Notes: generated from the letters alone by a model not told the origin. 64,000 nt of DNA from Anoxybacillus amylolyticus (GCF_001634285.1 NZ_CP015438.1:2616001-2680000), one strand, 5' to 3'; counted from the first letter of the stretch, positions 1 to 7,134 are shown. Made by a program: numbers and translations.

Positions 1-106
1 CAACAATCGCGACAACTAACATGATGAAGGGAGCAACTGTTTTTAAAAGAAACCCAAAAACGCCCCAAAAGAACGCCCAGTCAAAAACATTCCCAATACT
101 CGACAC
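1..106 (-). CDS. Small membrane protein, 3' end outside window
   Basis: Partial leftward gene starting at a GTG behind a strong AAGGAGGG site; the reading frame is open to the window edge. The visible 35 residues are very hydrophobic (FDWAFFWGVFGFLL, then APFIMLVVAIV) and would form one or two membrane segments. It is the last visible member of a run of four tiny membrane-protein genes. I do not recognise the family. Size and position recall coat or accessory membrane proteins of small phages or conjugative elements, but that is inference. Confidence 0.6.
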   Translation of the reverse strand, partial: MSSIGNVFDWAFFWGVFGFLLKTVAPFIMLVVAIV

Positions 107-118
107 GTTACTCCCTCC

Positions 119-259
119 TTACCTCGCCGATTTATAAATGGCAATTGCAATGAAACATAGCGTCAAGAAAATGGCCCATGCTCCGAGAGCTGTTACAATA
201 TCACCATTTCCGAATACAACTTTAAAGGCATATGCGACTAATGTTCCTGTTCTTACCAT
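119..259 (-). CDS. 46-aa single-pass membrane protein
   Basis: The start is the ATG at 259, preceded by GAAAGGGG; a longer in-frame version has no ribosome site. One clear membrane helix lies at residues 21-42 (ending IFLTLCFIAIAIY) with a basic tail (KSAR). Its start overlaps the stop of the gene upstream (ATGGTAA), which indicates translational coupling. Function unknown. The size, single helix and clustering with similar genes are compatible with a phage structural or plasmid accessory peptide. Confidence 0.6.
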   Translation of the reverse strand: MVRTGTLVAYAFKVVFGNGDIVTALGAWAIFLTLCFIAIAIYKSAR

Positions 260-390
260 CGCCGTTTTACCCCTTTCACCGTTTCGATCAGAAACATCGT
301 GACTGGGAAAGCGACGATGCACGAAGCCATCAATACGAGGTAGGTGGCTAATATATCTTTCGGTGTTGCCGAAAATAAAATGCTATACAT
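253..390 (-). CDS. 45-aa membrane protein
   Basis: Begins MYSILFSATPKD with a very good GAGGAGGT ribosome site five bases before the ATG, and ends KGVKRRW overlapping the next gene by seven bases. Residues 13-36 form a membrane helix. The protein is not recognised. It is translationally coupled to its neighbours, so the four small genes at 1-569 are probably one transcript. Confidence 0.6.
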   Translation of the reverse strand: MYSILFSATPKDILATYLVLMASCIVAFPVTMFLIETVKGVKRRW

Positions 391-392
391 GT

Positions 393-569
393 CTACCTCC
401 TCATAAATCGTTCCAGCACCATGAAAATCATCATGGCAGCAAGCAGAACGGAAATGATGACATCGCCTAAGGTGATCTCATGAATGACAACAATATTGCC
501 TTCTTTCGTTTCAATCAACGTATGTTCGCGCATTTCGACATAATTGATATTCGATGTCGGCTCATTCAT
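393..569 (-). CDS. 58-aa membrane-anchored small protein
   Basis: Start chosen at the ATG at 569 (GGGGGTGATAAGC before it) rather than the longer frame. Residues 1-35 are polar and charged (MNEPTSNINYVEMREH...), and residues 36-54 form a membrane helix (VIISVLLAAMMIFMV) with an RFMRR tail. First gene of the small membrane-protein cluster. Its leader contains three tandem 10-bp repeats and lies downstream of a terminator, so the cluster probably has its own promoter between 610 and 668. Function unknown. Confidence 0.6.
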   Translation of the reverse strand: MNEPTSNINYVEMREHTLIETKEGNIVVIHEITLGDVIISVLLAAMMIFMVLERFMRR

Positions 570-580
570 GCTTATCACCC

Positions 581-610
581 CCACAATTCCCCACAATTCC
601 CCACAATTCA
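581..610. repeat. Three tandem 10-bp repeats
   Basis: The unit CCACAATTCC occurs three times head to tail (last base varies) immediately upstream of the ribosome site of the 58-aa gene at 393-569. On the gene strand this reads GGAATTGTGG. It could be a regulator site or a slippage-prone leader. Confidence 0.8.
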
Positions 611-667
611 AATGTACAGAGAATTTTGTCGTTTTCATATCACCAAAAAATTTTGGTCATATGATGA

Positions 668-703
668 CAAAAAAATCGAGTGAAAGAAAGCTTCACTCGA
701 TTT
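668..703 (-). terminator. Intrinsic terminator of the leftward element operon
   Basis: The arms AAATCGAGTGAA and TTCACTCGATTT pair perfectly around a short loop and are followed on the minus strand by a run of T. It lies downstream of the gene at 798-1088 and separates the long replication operon from the small membrane-protein cluster. Confidence 0.85.
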
Positions 704-797
704 CGTTCGTCAAATGTCAATTTTCCCTTTATGCGAAAAAAATATCTTCAAAAATATAGAAAGGTGACGTGGATTTTTGTAGATGTTATATACATCT

Positions 798-1088
798 TTA
801 AGAAGTTGCACGTATTTTCGGGAATTTTCTGCCCGTTTTTGTAATTCCCGTTTCAAGCGTCTGAATCCATTCTTCAAGTTCTTTCATGCCGCAGCCGAGA
901 TCGAGAAGCTCTTGCGGAAATTCGGAAAACCTTCTTTTCCATCTTTTCATGCGTATTAATGCTTTTCGAGATTCTCCAAACGAATAGACGCGGCGCTCTT
1001 TTCGCGTGGAATATTGCTGCGTTCCGACATACATACACAAATAAATGTATTGTTTACCGTTCGATTTCACTTGCGAAAGGTACGCCAT
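798..1088 (-). CDS. 96-aa basic protein of unknown function
   Basis: Starts MAYLSQVKSNGKQYIYLC with a GGAGGGAA site before the ATG. Very basic (several KRR/RRF clusters) with an aromatic, strand-rich N-terminus and a helical middle. The pattern 'K.YIYL..YVG.Q.Y' resembles the short N-terminal module of some transposase-like and phage proteins, but I cannot name a family. Last gene before the terminator at 668-703; overlaps the next upstream gene by 35 bases. Confidence 0.6.
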   Translation of the reverse strand: MAYLSQVKSNGKQYIYLCMYVGTQQYSTRKERRVYSFGESRKALIRMKRWKRRFSEFPQELLDLGCGMKELEEWIQTLETGITKTGRKFPKIRATS

Positions 1089-1245
1089 ACGCTTCCCTCC
1101 ATTCCTGGATCATTTGTTTGCGTATTTTCGAAAGACTTGTTACTTTCATGTCGGTTTCATGCTGTATGTAGTACGGGGAAGGATTTTCGTCGTGATGAGA
1201 AAGAAACGCAATGATTAACGTGAGAATGAACGCAAGCCACTTCAT
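1054..1245 (-). CDS. 63-aa protein with N-terminal membrane or signal helix
   Basis: A strong AGGAGG site precedes the ATG at 1245. Residues 2-15 (KWLAFILTLIIAFL) form a hydrophobic helix followed by a polar region with many His, Lys and Arg residues. It may be secreted or anchored. Small phage-type gene in the leftward operon; function unknown. Confidence 0.6.
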   Translation of the reverse strand: MKWLAFILTLIIAFLSHHDENPSPYYIQHETDMKVTSLSKIRKQMIQEWREAYGVPFASEIER

Positions 1246-1256
1246 TTTTTCGCCTC

Positions 1257-1340
1257 CTAACTTGATAGATAATAAAGGAAAATGTACATCACAAAAGCAA
1301 ATACGAACGATAACAATGCCGACTTGAGAAAATCACGCAT
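1257..1340 (-). CDS. 27-aa hydrophobic peptide
   Basis: Begins MRDFLKSALLSFVFAFVM with GAGGTGA eight bases upstream and stops one base before the ribosome site of the next gene. It is almost entirely a single membrane helix. The good ribosome site and exact packing between neighbours support it as a real gene. Function unknown. Confidence 0.5.
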   Translation of the reverse strand: MRDFLKSALLSFVFAFVMYIFLYYLSS

Positions 1341-1344
1341 GTTT

Positions 1345-1719
1345 TCACCTCAACTCAAGTGAAAGTTGCTCATATGTTTCCATAAACTGTGGGTAAACTT
1401 TTTCAATTTGACTAACCCGAACATCCCAGCACCCACTTTCGTTGCAGACAAGCAATGTTGTTTCGTCAATATAAAAAAGCGCGTAATAATAATCGTATTT
1501 TGATTGATTCACGCTAAACAGTAAGATGTTGTTTATTTTCCCTTCGTATCTTAGAAGGAAGCCGTCTTGCATCACAAAACGGCTTCGCTTTTTTTCGCCT
1601 AGTTGTTTCACAAACTCTCCTGGGAAAAGCTGCGTTCCGGCAAGCTGGACAGGATCGCGTCTTATTTCCTCATCGTTTGGCTTGACATACATCGCACCGT
1701 TAAAATACCCGATTTGCAT
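1345..1719 (-). CDS. 124-aa hypothetical phage-type protein
   Basis: The start is the ATG at 1719 behind GGAGGAAGG. The protein is soluble and rich in strands (YFNGAMYVKPND, LLRYEGKINNILLF, ALFYIDETTLLV), suggesting a compact beta domain. I do not recognise it. It lies in the leftward operon, overlapped at its 5' end by the 53-aa gene upstream. Confidence 0.6.
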   Translation of the reverse strand: MQIGYFNGAMYVKPNDEEIRRDPVQLAGTQLFPGEFVKQLGEKKRSRFVMQDGFLLRYEGKINNILLFSVNQSKYDYYYALFYIDETTLLVCNESGCWDVRVSQIEKVYPQFMETYEQLSLELR

Positions 1720-1861
1720 TGTCCTTCCTCCATTCGTCAATCTTTTTGATAATGTCATTTGCATCGCAGCAATGATAATAATATGTTTCTCGCTCGTACC
1801 CGCAAGCTACAATCGACAGCAATTCCCTGATTATTTCAAGATCTTCTTCGTTAAAAATCAA
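1700..1861 (-). CDS. 53-aa hypothetical protein (TTG start)
   Basis: A TTG start preceded by GGGGTTAGGAAG opens a frame reading IFNEEDLEIIRELLSIV and ending WRKDNANRVF. It overlaps the downstream gene by 20 bases. It is acidic at the N-terminus, helical, and has a YYYHCC motif. Typical of the very small early genes of Bacillus phages; function unknown. Confidence 0.5.
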   Translation of the reverse strand: MIFNEEDLEIIRELLSIVACGYERETYYYHCCDANDIIKKIDEWRKDNANRVF

Positions 1862-1879
1862 CTTCCTAACCCCTTTACC

Positions 1880-2140
1880 TTATTTTCGCTGTATAAACCC
1901 TTCTTTTTCCGCAAAATCACGAATTTTCTTTACTGTTGCCTGCCCTATTCCATTTCCCGTTCCTGACATCATATCTAAACGTTGCAAAAACTCTTCAATC
2001 CGTTCCATTTTCGAGCCGATGATTGTATGAGAAAATTCAAAGCATTTAGATTCGCAAAAGGGACAAGCAATAGGCTGTTTGTCCTCTTCAACTGAAAAAC
2101 CTTCACCGCACGTTGAACAAGTGTATGTGTCCAGCCGCAT
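1880..2140 (-). CDS. 86-aa zinc-ribbon protein
   Basis: Residues 8-34 hold two CxxC knuckles (CSTC and CPFCESKC), a typical zinc ribbon, followed by a helical region with IGSKMERIEEFLQRL and a helix-hairpin-like GNGIGQATVKKI. The second half could bind DNA. AGGAGG precedes the ATG. Probably a small nucleic-acid-binding accessory protein of the element; the exact role is unknown. Confidence 0.7.
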   Translation of the reverse strand: MRLDTYTCSTCGEGFSVEEDKQPIACPFCESKCFEFSHTIIGSKMERIEEFLQRLDMMSGTGNGIGQATVKKIRDFAEKEGFIQRK

Positions 2141-2145
2141 TTTTT

Positions 2146-2259
2146 TCAGTCCTCCTTCTCCTCACAAAACGCATAGAAGCCGCAATAGCACTTTAATTTC
2201 GGAATGATTTTTACACTCCATACCTCGAATCCGCAATCATCACAAAAGAAACGATACAT
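2146..2259 (-). CDS. 37-aa cysteine-rich zinc-finger-like protein
   Basis: Reads MYRFFCDDCGFEVW, then KCYCGFYAFC, giving two CxxC/CxC pairs that could bind one zinc. GGGAGC lies ten bases before the ATG. The stop overlaps the ribosome site of the 86-aa zinc-ribbon gene, so the two are translationally linked. Confidence 0.6.
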   Translation of the reverse strand: MYRFFCDDCGFEVWSVKIIPKLKCYCGFYAFCEEKED

Positions 2260-2262
2260 CGC

Positions 2263-2436
2263 TTACAGCTCCCTCACGTAATCTAAATAAGCTTGATACC
2301 CTTCGCTAACAGCAGAAATCATTCGCGAATAGAAAATGTGTGTTTCTTGTGATACGAATCCCGTTTTATACAGAAACGCTAGCGCATGCTGCAAATACTG
2401 GTCAACGAACACAACTTCTTTTTCGTTTAAGAACAT
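2263..2436 (-). CDS. 57-aa helical hypothetical protein
   Basis: Good GAGGAG site nine bases before the ATG. Reads MFLNEKEVVFVDQYLQHAL and ends YLDYVREL; it appears all-helical and acidic. It overlaps the upstream gene by ten bases and is three bases from the downstream gene. No family recognised. Confidence 0.6.
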   Translation of the reverse strand: MFLNEKEVVFVDQYLQHALAFLYKTGFVSQETHIFYSRMISAVSEGYQAYLDYVREL

Positions 2437-2618
2437 CTAGAGCGCCTCCTCATTTCTTTCATGCATCGATATTCATGATCCAATTCTGAGAGCGTCAACT
2501 CGTAAAGCTGCCGTCCGTCCTCCATTTTCACTCGTCCTAGTTCAATGAGCTGTTCGATCCGTTTGTCTTTGACGCGCTCGATCGCTTCGCGTAAATACGA
2601 TTTAAACGACTTTGACAT
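2427..2618 (-). CDS. 63-aa basic helical protein
   Basis: The start is the ATG at 2618 preceded by GGGGTGATT. The protein (MSKSFKSYLREAIERVKDKR...) is strongly charged with alternating Lys/Arg and Glu, ending EMRRRSRCS, and has a Sporulation- or Fur-regulated-like small helical look but no named family. Part of the leftward element operon. Confidence 0.55.
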   Translation of the reverse strand: MSKSFKSYLREAIERVKDKRIEQLIELGRVKMEDGRQLYELTLSELDHEYRCMKEMRRRSRCS

Positions 2619-3036
2619 TCGAATCACCCCACTTCCGTTGCCGTTGCAGCCAGTCAATGAAACCGGCTGCCTCCTGGAACGCTTTTTCGAATGGAACACG
2701 TTCAGCAAGCATTTTTATCTTGTATGATTGCTTTTCCTTCGGCATGTAGTTCGCACGCCAGGCATAAGCAAGTTCCCCTTCGCGCTCGATGAATAAATAC
2801 GCGCCCAAGCCATAGCGATACTCGTACAGTTCGCCGTAGCGATAGATGAGAAACCCTTTGGCACGCGCCATTTCATTCTCTTCCAAGCGCTTTATGATCT
2901 GCTGTTTATGCTGCCTAATTTGCTTTTTTAAATCCAATGGCAATGTGCCTTCTTCATAAATTAAACTTAGTTTTTTGTTTTTTATTTTTATTTGAATATT
3001 TAGATTATCTATTTGATAAAAAATGTTATATAACAT
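2602..3036 (-). CDS. 144-aa protein with TubC-like N-terminal region
   Basis: GGGAGG precedes the ATG at 3036. Residues 1-55 (strand, strand, then KKQIRQHKQQIIKRLEEN) resemble the TubC N-terminal docking fold seen in plasmid and phage replication-associated proteins, where it precedes a longer C-terminal half. The C-terminal half here has RYGELYEYRYGLGAYLF and ends WLQRQRKWGDSN. It sits directly downstream of the primase-helicase across a dyad sequence, so a role in replication is plausible but inferred. Confidence 0.6.
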   Translation of the reverse strand: MLYNIFYQIDNLNIQIKIKNKKLSLIYEEGTLPLDLKKQIRQHKQQIIKRLEENEMARAKGFLIYRYGELYEYRYGLGAYLFIEREGELAYAWRANYMPKEKQSYKIKMLAERVPFEKAFQEAAGFIDWLQRQRKWGDSNVKVV

Positions 3037-3051
3037 ATAAAACCTCCCATA

Positions 3052-3155
3052 AGTTAATTAGTTAATACAAGTTAGCTATTTTTAGGTATTTCTCATATTA
3101 TCGATATATAGCGCGTTATACCTAAAAGTTATTAACTACTTTTAACTAATTAACT
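3052..3155. repeat. 104-bp nested dyad between primase and next gene
   Basis: Outer arms AGTTAATTAGTTAA (3052-3065) and TTAACTAATTAACT (3142-3155) are perfect inverted repeats. Inner arms TTTTAGGTAT (3080-3089) and ATACCTAAAA (3118-3127) share the same centre, about 3103.5. The whole stretch is AT-rich and full of AGTTA/TAACT words. It could be a replication origin, a protein-binding array or a strong transcript-end structure; it touches the stop codon of the primase gene. Confidence 0.75.
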
Positions 3156-5382
3156 AAAGTTCTTCTTCAACTATTTTTTTGTTTAAATCGGTCGGCGGTA
3201 ACTCTTTTCTTCCACTGGAAAGACCGATGCCGAAAAAGAACGTTTTGTTTCCGGTTGAATTTCTTTTATCGAATCCTCGCAGCACTAGGCGCGCGGAAAA
3301 CTTTTGTTTTTTCATTGCAAGTTCATTGTTGTCCTCGCACCAGTTCATATACTCTTGGTACAATTCATTCAATGGAACTTTCGCGCTTGGATGGATGACG
3401 CAGCAATCATTGATAAAATTGCTGAGAAGATCCATTTCCTCTTTATATTCACTCGTAGCGTTTTTGACTGCTTCAGGCTCTTGTAGCCCTTCTTTTTGCC
3501 ATTTCAAGCATCCCTCGACCGCCCAGCGTAAAATGCCAAGAAGCTCATTCATCAGCTTTTCAGGGAGATGCTTGTCCACTTTTTCTTTTGGAATGGTGTA
3601 CGTGAACGGAACAAGGCGAATACGCCGCCAAATTCCTTCATCATCGCCTTTAATGATCGGCTTGTGGTTCGTTGTAAAGAAAATCTTGAACTCTGGAACA
3701 AACTCGAAAAATTCCTTTCTCAAAAAACGAGCTGTAATCGGCTCACCGCCGGTTAATTGTTTAATTAGAGATTCGCTTAGACGTTGACCGTCCTCGCTTT
3801 CGACAGCTGACACAAAGCGTGAGCCATGCAAACGTGCAATATCGTTATTTATCCCCGAATCATTCATTTTCGCCGTAAATGTATTCGAGTTCGTTTGCTT
3901 TGCGTAATCGCCTAATAGCGCCTTCACAGTGTTTATGAACGTCGATTTTCCGTTTCTCCCTGTTCCCCAGAGGAAAAACACAACTTGTTCGCTTATGTCG
4001 CCTGTAAGTGCGTAGCCAATTGCTTTTTGCAAGAAGTTGATAATGTCATGCTTCACTTCGTCACCATCGCGAAAGATGGATTCAAGAAAGGCAATCCACG
4101 TCGGACATTTCGCGTTTGGATCGTATGAAATATGTGTGTTTTTCGTCATCATGTATTTGCGATCGTGTGGCAGCAGTTCTCCCGTTCTGAGATCGACCAC
4201 ACCATTTGCGCAATTCAACAAAAACTTATCTTTATTCAGCTCTTCTTGGCTGATCGGAATCATTGCTTCTGCCCGTGCAATCGAGTTAAGAAATACCGAG
4301 CTTTTTTCGCTCGCTTTTGCCCAGCGCAACAATTCATTGCGCGCGTCGTTATTTTCCTCTTGTGCTGCTTCTGCATACATTTCACGAAACGTCCGAATCG
4401 CGATGCGTTCAATTTGCTTCTTCTTGTCCTCTACCCATGTCTTTCCGTCCCATATAAGCCATTCTTCAAATTCGACACAATAGCGTAAGTTTTGACCGTT
4501 CCGCGCGACAAGCCGTTCGGCGTTGCCCATTTCGGTTAGATTGAACTTTTTCGGCTCTCCTTCTTTTCGTGCTGGAGAAGTCATCGGCGGCGAGGAATAA
4601 TTCGTTCCGCTCGGCTCATGTTTCAGCGCGCTATTCAATGTGTTTGCAAATTCACGCTGGTCTAACGGAGGAAGGAAAAAATAGCGATTTAGGAAACTAG
4701 CTATTTCGTGCACTTGCTCTTGTGTGTAGCCAAATTCAACGAGCCGACAGCAATGCGCGTACAGCGCGTTGTTTCGTCCTCCCTCGTGCATCGGAATCGG
4801 AAACGGACGCTGCGTTTTATCAATCTTTTTTAATCGCTCAAAATAGATCGGCATCGGCGAAAGTTCCCCGTCTGCAATATGTACCCATTCGCGTCCGCCG
4901 GTATTTTCGCTTGGAAGAACGACTTGACCGCGTCCGGAAAGTCGATAGTCACCGACAAACCCGCCAGCCATGAGCACTGTCGCGTCTTGTCCTCTGATAT
5001 TCCCTGTCGAGCGAAAGAAAAATTGAAAACCTCGTACCGTTCGAATTGCGTGAAATTTATATCCTTCGCGCAAAAGCGCTTTGAAAATCATCTCCCCTTC
5101 TTTCTGTTCGTCGATGTCAATGACGTCATAGCCGTCTGGAATGACAAGACCTGTCCATCCTTTTTGCCGCAGCCAGGAACGAATCTCACCTTCTGTCATG
5201 CCTGGACGATTTAGATCTTGCCAGCCTTTCATGCACGGTCGTTTTGCGACGCTATACGCTTTGTTCGGATCGTTTTCCGTGTTCATACGGGAATAGCCCA
5301 CTAGACGGATGATTTTCAACGGCTTTTTCGCGGAAGGAAAAAGCCGTTCAAGTCCTGATTGTAGGTCAATCGCTGCTTGCAT
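3154..5382 (-). CDS. PrimPol / superfamily-3 helicase replication protein
   Basis: A 742-residue two-part replication enzyme. The N-terminal 220 residues look like a bifunctional primase-polymerase domain, with the acidic metal motif VIDIDEQ near residue 90. The C-terminal part is a D5-type helicase: a D5_N region, then Walker A GTGRNGKST near residue 470 and an acidic B motif, followed by the arginine-rich IWRRIRLVPF stretch. Such proteins prime and unwind DNA for phage, plasmid and satellite replication. GTGAGG precedes the ATG. It is the core replication gene of the sigK-inserted element; no separate polymerase or terminase is visible. Confidence 0.92.
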   Translation of the reverse strand: MQAAIDLQSGLERLFPSAKKPLKIIRLVGYSRMNTENDPNKAYSVAKRPCMKGWQDLNRPGMTEGEIRSWLRQKGWTGLVIPDGYDVIDIDEQKEGEMIFKALLREGYKFHAIRTVRGFQFFFRSTGNIRGQDATVLMAGGFVGDYRLSGRGQVVLPSENTGGREWVHIADGELSPMPIYFERLKKIDKTQRPFPIPMHEGGRNNALYAHCCRLVEFGYTQEQVHEIASFLNRYFFLPPLDQREFANTLNSALKHEPSGTNYSSPPMTSPARKEGEPKKFNLTEMGNAERLVARNGQNLRYCVEFEEWLIWDGKTWVEDKKKQIERIAIRTFREMYAEAAQEENNDARNELLRWAKASEKSSVFLNSIARAEAMIPISQEELNKDKFLLNCANGVVDLRTGELLPHDRKYMMTKNTHISYDPNAKCPTWIAFLESIFRDGDEVKHDIINFLQKAIGYALTGDISEQVVFFLWGTGRNGKSTFINTVKALLGDYAKQTNSNTFTAKMNDSGINNDIARLHGSRFVSAVESEDGQRLSESLIKQLTGGEPITARFLRKEFFEFVPEFKIFFTTNHKPIIKGDDEGIWRRIRLVPFTYTIPKEKVDKHLPEKLMNELLGILRWAVEGCLKWQKEGLQEPEAVKNATSEYKEEMDLLSNFINDCCVIHPSAKVPLNELYQEYMNWCEDNNELAMKKQKFSARLVLRGFDKRNSTGNKTFFFGIGLSSGRKELPPTDLNKKIVEEEL

Positions 5383-5391
5383 TTTCGTTCC

Positions 5392-5610
5392 TCACTTTCC
5401 TGTCGGGAATGTGTATTTGACTTGCTCTGTCCAAATGTCATAGAAAACAACCATCGTGTGCCCGTTTTCGTCGCGAATGAGCTTTCCGGCTGGGAAAACA
5501 GAAAAGTCTTCGACTTGAATCGCGCTCATATCAAACGTATTTTCAATCCAACGCATGACCGCAGGAACGTATTTTTCCATCGGATTTTCTTTTGTCTTTG
5601 CTTTTTTCAT
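5392..5610 (-). CDS. 72-aa hypothetical protein
   Basis: The ATG at 5610 (GGTGTT upstream) gives MKKAKTKENPMEKYVPAVM and ends WTEQVKYTFPTGK. Small, soluble, alpha/beta. Nine bases upstream of the primase gene and probably cotranscribed with it. No family recognised. Confidence 0.6.
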   Translation of the reverse strand: MKKAKTKENPMEKYVPAVMRWIENTFDMSAIQVEDFSVFPAGKLIRDENGHTMVVFYDIWTEQVKYTFPTGK

Positions 5611-5685
5611 TGAAAACACCGCCTTTTTTTGAATTGCGCGGCTCTCTTTTGGAGAGCCGAATATGGAAAAATGCCGCGAAACGTG

Positions 5686-5769
5686 CTATATTTTCAGTAA
5701 GAATATTTTTTTCTGTGCCTTGCAGTAAGTGTTGCCGCACTTGCTGCTTTTTTTATGACGCTTTTTCAT
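5686..5769 (-). CDS. 27-aa basic Cys-containing peptide
   Basis: Reads MKKRHKKSSKCGNTYC and ends KIFLLKI, with AAGGAAAG eight bases before the ATG; it overlaps the end of the 42-aa gene upstream. It is very basic with two Cys residues. The ribosome site and coupling support it only modestly; it could be a leader peptide or non-coding. A hairpin, GGCTCTC/GAGAGCC (5640-5659), follows it. Confidence 0.35.
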   Translation of the reverse strand: MKKRHKKSSKCGNTYCKAQKKIFLLKI

Positions 5770-5881
5770 TGTCGCTTTCCTTCGCTTTTTGATATTGTTC
5801 CGGAAGGACTTTTGCTAAATAGGCATACACTTCTTTTTCAAGTTGGTTGAACAGTTGACCTTTTACAACGGTGATTTTCAC
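5753..5881 (-). CDS. 42-aa hypothetical protein (GTG start)
   Basis: A GTG start behind GGGGAGGGG gives VKITVVKGQLFNQLEKEVYA, ending SDNEKAS. Amphipathic and helical. Small early-type gene of the leftward operon; function unknown. Confidence 0.5.
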   Translation of the reverse strand: MKITVVKGQLFNQLEKEVYAYLAKVLPEQYQKAKESDNEKAS

Positions 5882-5897
5882 CCCGATCCCCTCCCCG

Positions 5898-6152
5898 TTA
5901 CGACGACAATTTTGCTGCAAAGTCGATTTTAATTCCGAGTTGCTGCATTTCTTTGATTATTTGTTCCAGCTCCGCGCGACGTGCTTTTTTGACCTCGATT
6001 GCTTGCAACTTTTCAACGATGAACAAAAACTCTTTCGCCTCAAGCGCAGCCGTTTCATAATCTTTTTGAAAAATCGCATCGAGCATGTAGTCAATGCACA
6101 TAATCGCTTTGTTTTTATGCTCAATCTCTTCAACAAGCGTTTTTTTGAGCAT
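5898..6152 (-). CDS. 84-aa coiled-coil protein
   Basis: Almost wholly helical with heptad-like spacing from residue 3 to 75 (MLKKTLVEEIEHKNKAIM, ELEQIIKEMQQLGI). A GAAGG site precedes the ATG. Probably a small oligomeric accessory protein of the element; no family recognised. Confidence 0.6.
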   Translation of the reverse strand: MLKKTLVEEIEHKNKAIMCIDYMLDAIFQKDYETAALEAKEFLFIVEKLQAIEVKKARRAELEQIIKEMQQLGIKIDFAAKLSS

Positions 6153-6173
6153 TTCGACACCTTCTTTCGATTT

Positions 6174-6404
6174 TTAGTTTGATTTACAATGATTACAAAG
6201 AAATGCAAGTTCTTGTTTAATCGATTCACACGCATCAACAACGTTTTTCGGAAGTTTTTCTTTTGTGCGCGTGTTATACGTCAACGATGTTTTCCGCCCT
6301 TTCACTTGAACGAAAATCGTTGCCGTTATCTCGTCGTGAAACTGTATCCCGACAACGCGATACTTTCCGTTTGGGCTGTGCCATACTCGTTTAACTTTTT
6401 GCAA
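6174..6404 (-). CDS. 76-aa hypothetical protein (TTG start)
   Basis: The best start is the TTG at 6404, eight bases after AGGAGG; a GTG nine bases upstream lies inside the ribosome site itself. The strand-rich first half (VWHSPNGKYRVVGIQF, ATIFVQVKG) suggests a small beta domain, with a helical tail ending FLCNHCKSN. Downstream of the leftward HTH gene. Function unknown. Confidence 0.6.
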   Translation of the reverse strand: MQKVKRVWHSPNGKYRVVGIQFHDEITATIFVQVKGRKTSLTYNTRTKEKLPKNVVDACESIKQELAFLCNHCKSN

Positions 6405-6425
6405 AAAAAACACCTCCTATCGTTA

Positions 6426-6650
6426 TTAGGCTGAGCAATTTTTAATACGCAAAACGTGACATTCATCATCAAAAAAAATTGTCCAATCAAATTTGAGAGC
6501 ATCGGCAATTCTCTTTGCTACTGAAACACTTGGATTTCTCTCGCCATTTTCAATCATTGCGTATGTGCTTCGAGAAATTCCAACTAATTTAGCAATTTCT
6601 TTTTGCGTTAACCCTGTGTTTAATCGTTTATTTTTGAGCCACTCTCTCAT
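6426..6650 (-). CDS. XRE-family HTH regulator (Cro-like position)
   Basis: 74 residues. A helix-turn-helix occupies residues 10-60 (LTQKEIAKLVGISRSTYAMIEN), and the remainder is a short tail. The start is the ATG at 6650 behind AAGGGGTGATAAA. It is the first gene of the leftward replication operon and diverges from the rightward repressor, so it sits where a Cro-like or operon-activating switch protein would be. Its own gene and the opposite promoter share the operator region at 6700-6772. Confidence 0.85.
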   Translation of the reverse strand: MREWLKNKRLNTGLTQKEIAKLVGISRSTYAMIENGERNPSVSVAKRIADALKFDWTIFFDDECHVLRIKNCSA

Positions 6651-6699
6651 TTTATCACCCCTTTCAATGTCACGTTTTGCGTATTGATAATTCAAGTAT

Positions 6700-6772
6700 A
6701 TGTCACATATAGTGTAATGTCAATATACAAATACACATTTTGTGTAAAATATTTTTTGTCACTGAATGTGAC
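6700..6772. promoter_or_regulatory. Divergent control region with repressor operators
   Basis: The perfect dyad GTCAC-TGAAT-GTGAC (6758-6772) and a near copy, GTCAC-ATATA-GTGTA (6702-6716), flank an AT-rich stretch that also holds ACACA-TTT-TGTGT. A TATAAT at 6775-6780 is the likely -10 of the rightward repressor gene. The spacing and repetition are what is expected of operators for the two HTH proteins on either side. Confidence 0.7.
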
Positions 6773-6806
6773 GTTATAATTAATCTTGAAAAGGAGGAAT
6801 CTCTTT

Positions 6807-7133
6807 ATGATTAGTTTCGGTGAGCGCTTGCAAGAACTAAGAAACAAAATGAAGTTGCGACAAGAAGATGTGGCAAAAAAAATAGGAGTTGGAAGAACTA
6901 CATATGCAATGTATGAACAAGGAAAGAGAGAGCCTGATTATGAAACACTTTTAAAAATTGCTAACTTTTTTGGGGTTTCAATTGATTATTTACTAACTGG
7001 TCAAGATAAAACAAACAATGAAAAAAACCTTTTCTTTTTTGACATGGAGGGACTGACAGAACAAGAGATCGAGGAAATAAAAAAGCATATTGAATTTATA
7101 AAGTGGAAAGCAAAACAGGAAAGGAGAAATTAA
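6807..7133 (+). CDS. XRE-family phage-type repressor
   Basis: 108 residues. The N-terminal HTH (residues 5-60, LRQEDVAKKIGVGRTTYAMYEQ) is followed by IDYLLTG and a short C-terminal oligomerisation region (GLTEQEIEEIKKHIEFIKW). This layout matches SinR/ImmR-type repressors of Bacillus prophages and ICEs. AAAGGAGG precedes the ATG at 6807. It is the first gene of a rightward unit with the Mrr-like gene, and its likely protease partner ImmA is encoded further right. It presumably represses the leftward replication operon. Confidence 0.85.
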   Translation: MISFGERLQELRNKMKLRQEDVAKKIGVGRTTYAMYEQGKREPDYETLLKIANFFGVSIDYLLTGQDKTNNEKNLFFFDMEGLTEQEIEEIKKHIEFIKWKAKQERRN

Positions 7134-7134
7134 A

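Noticed and set aside
581-610. Possible CRISPR array from tandem 10-bp repeats
   Set aside because: Units are directly adjacent with no spacers and there are no cas genes.
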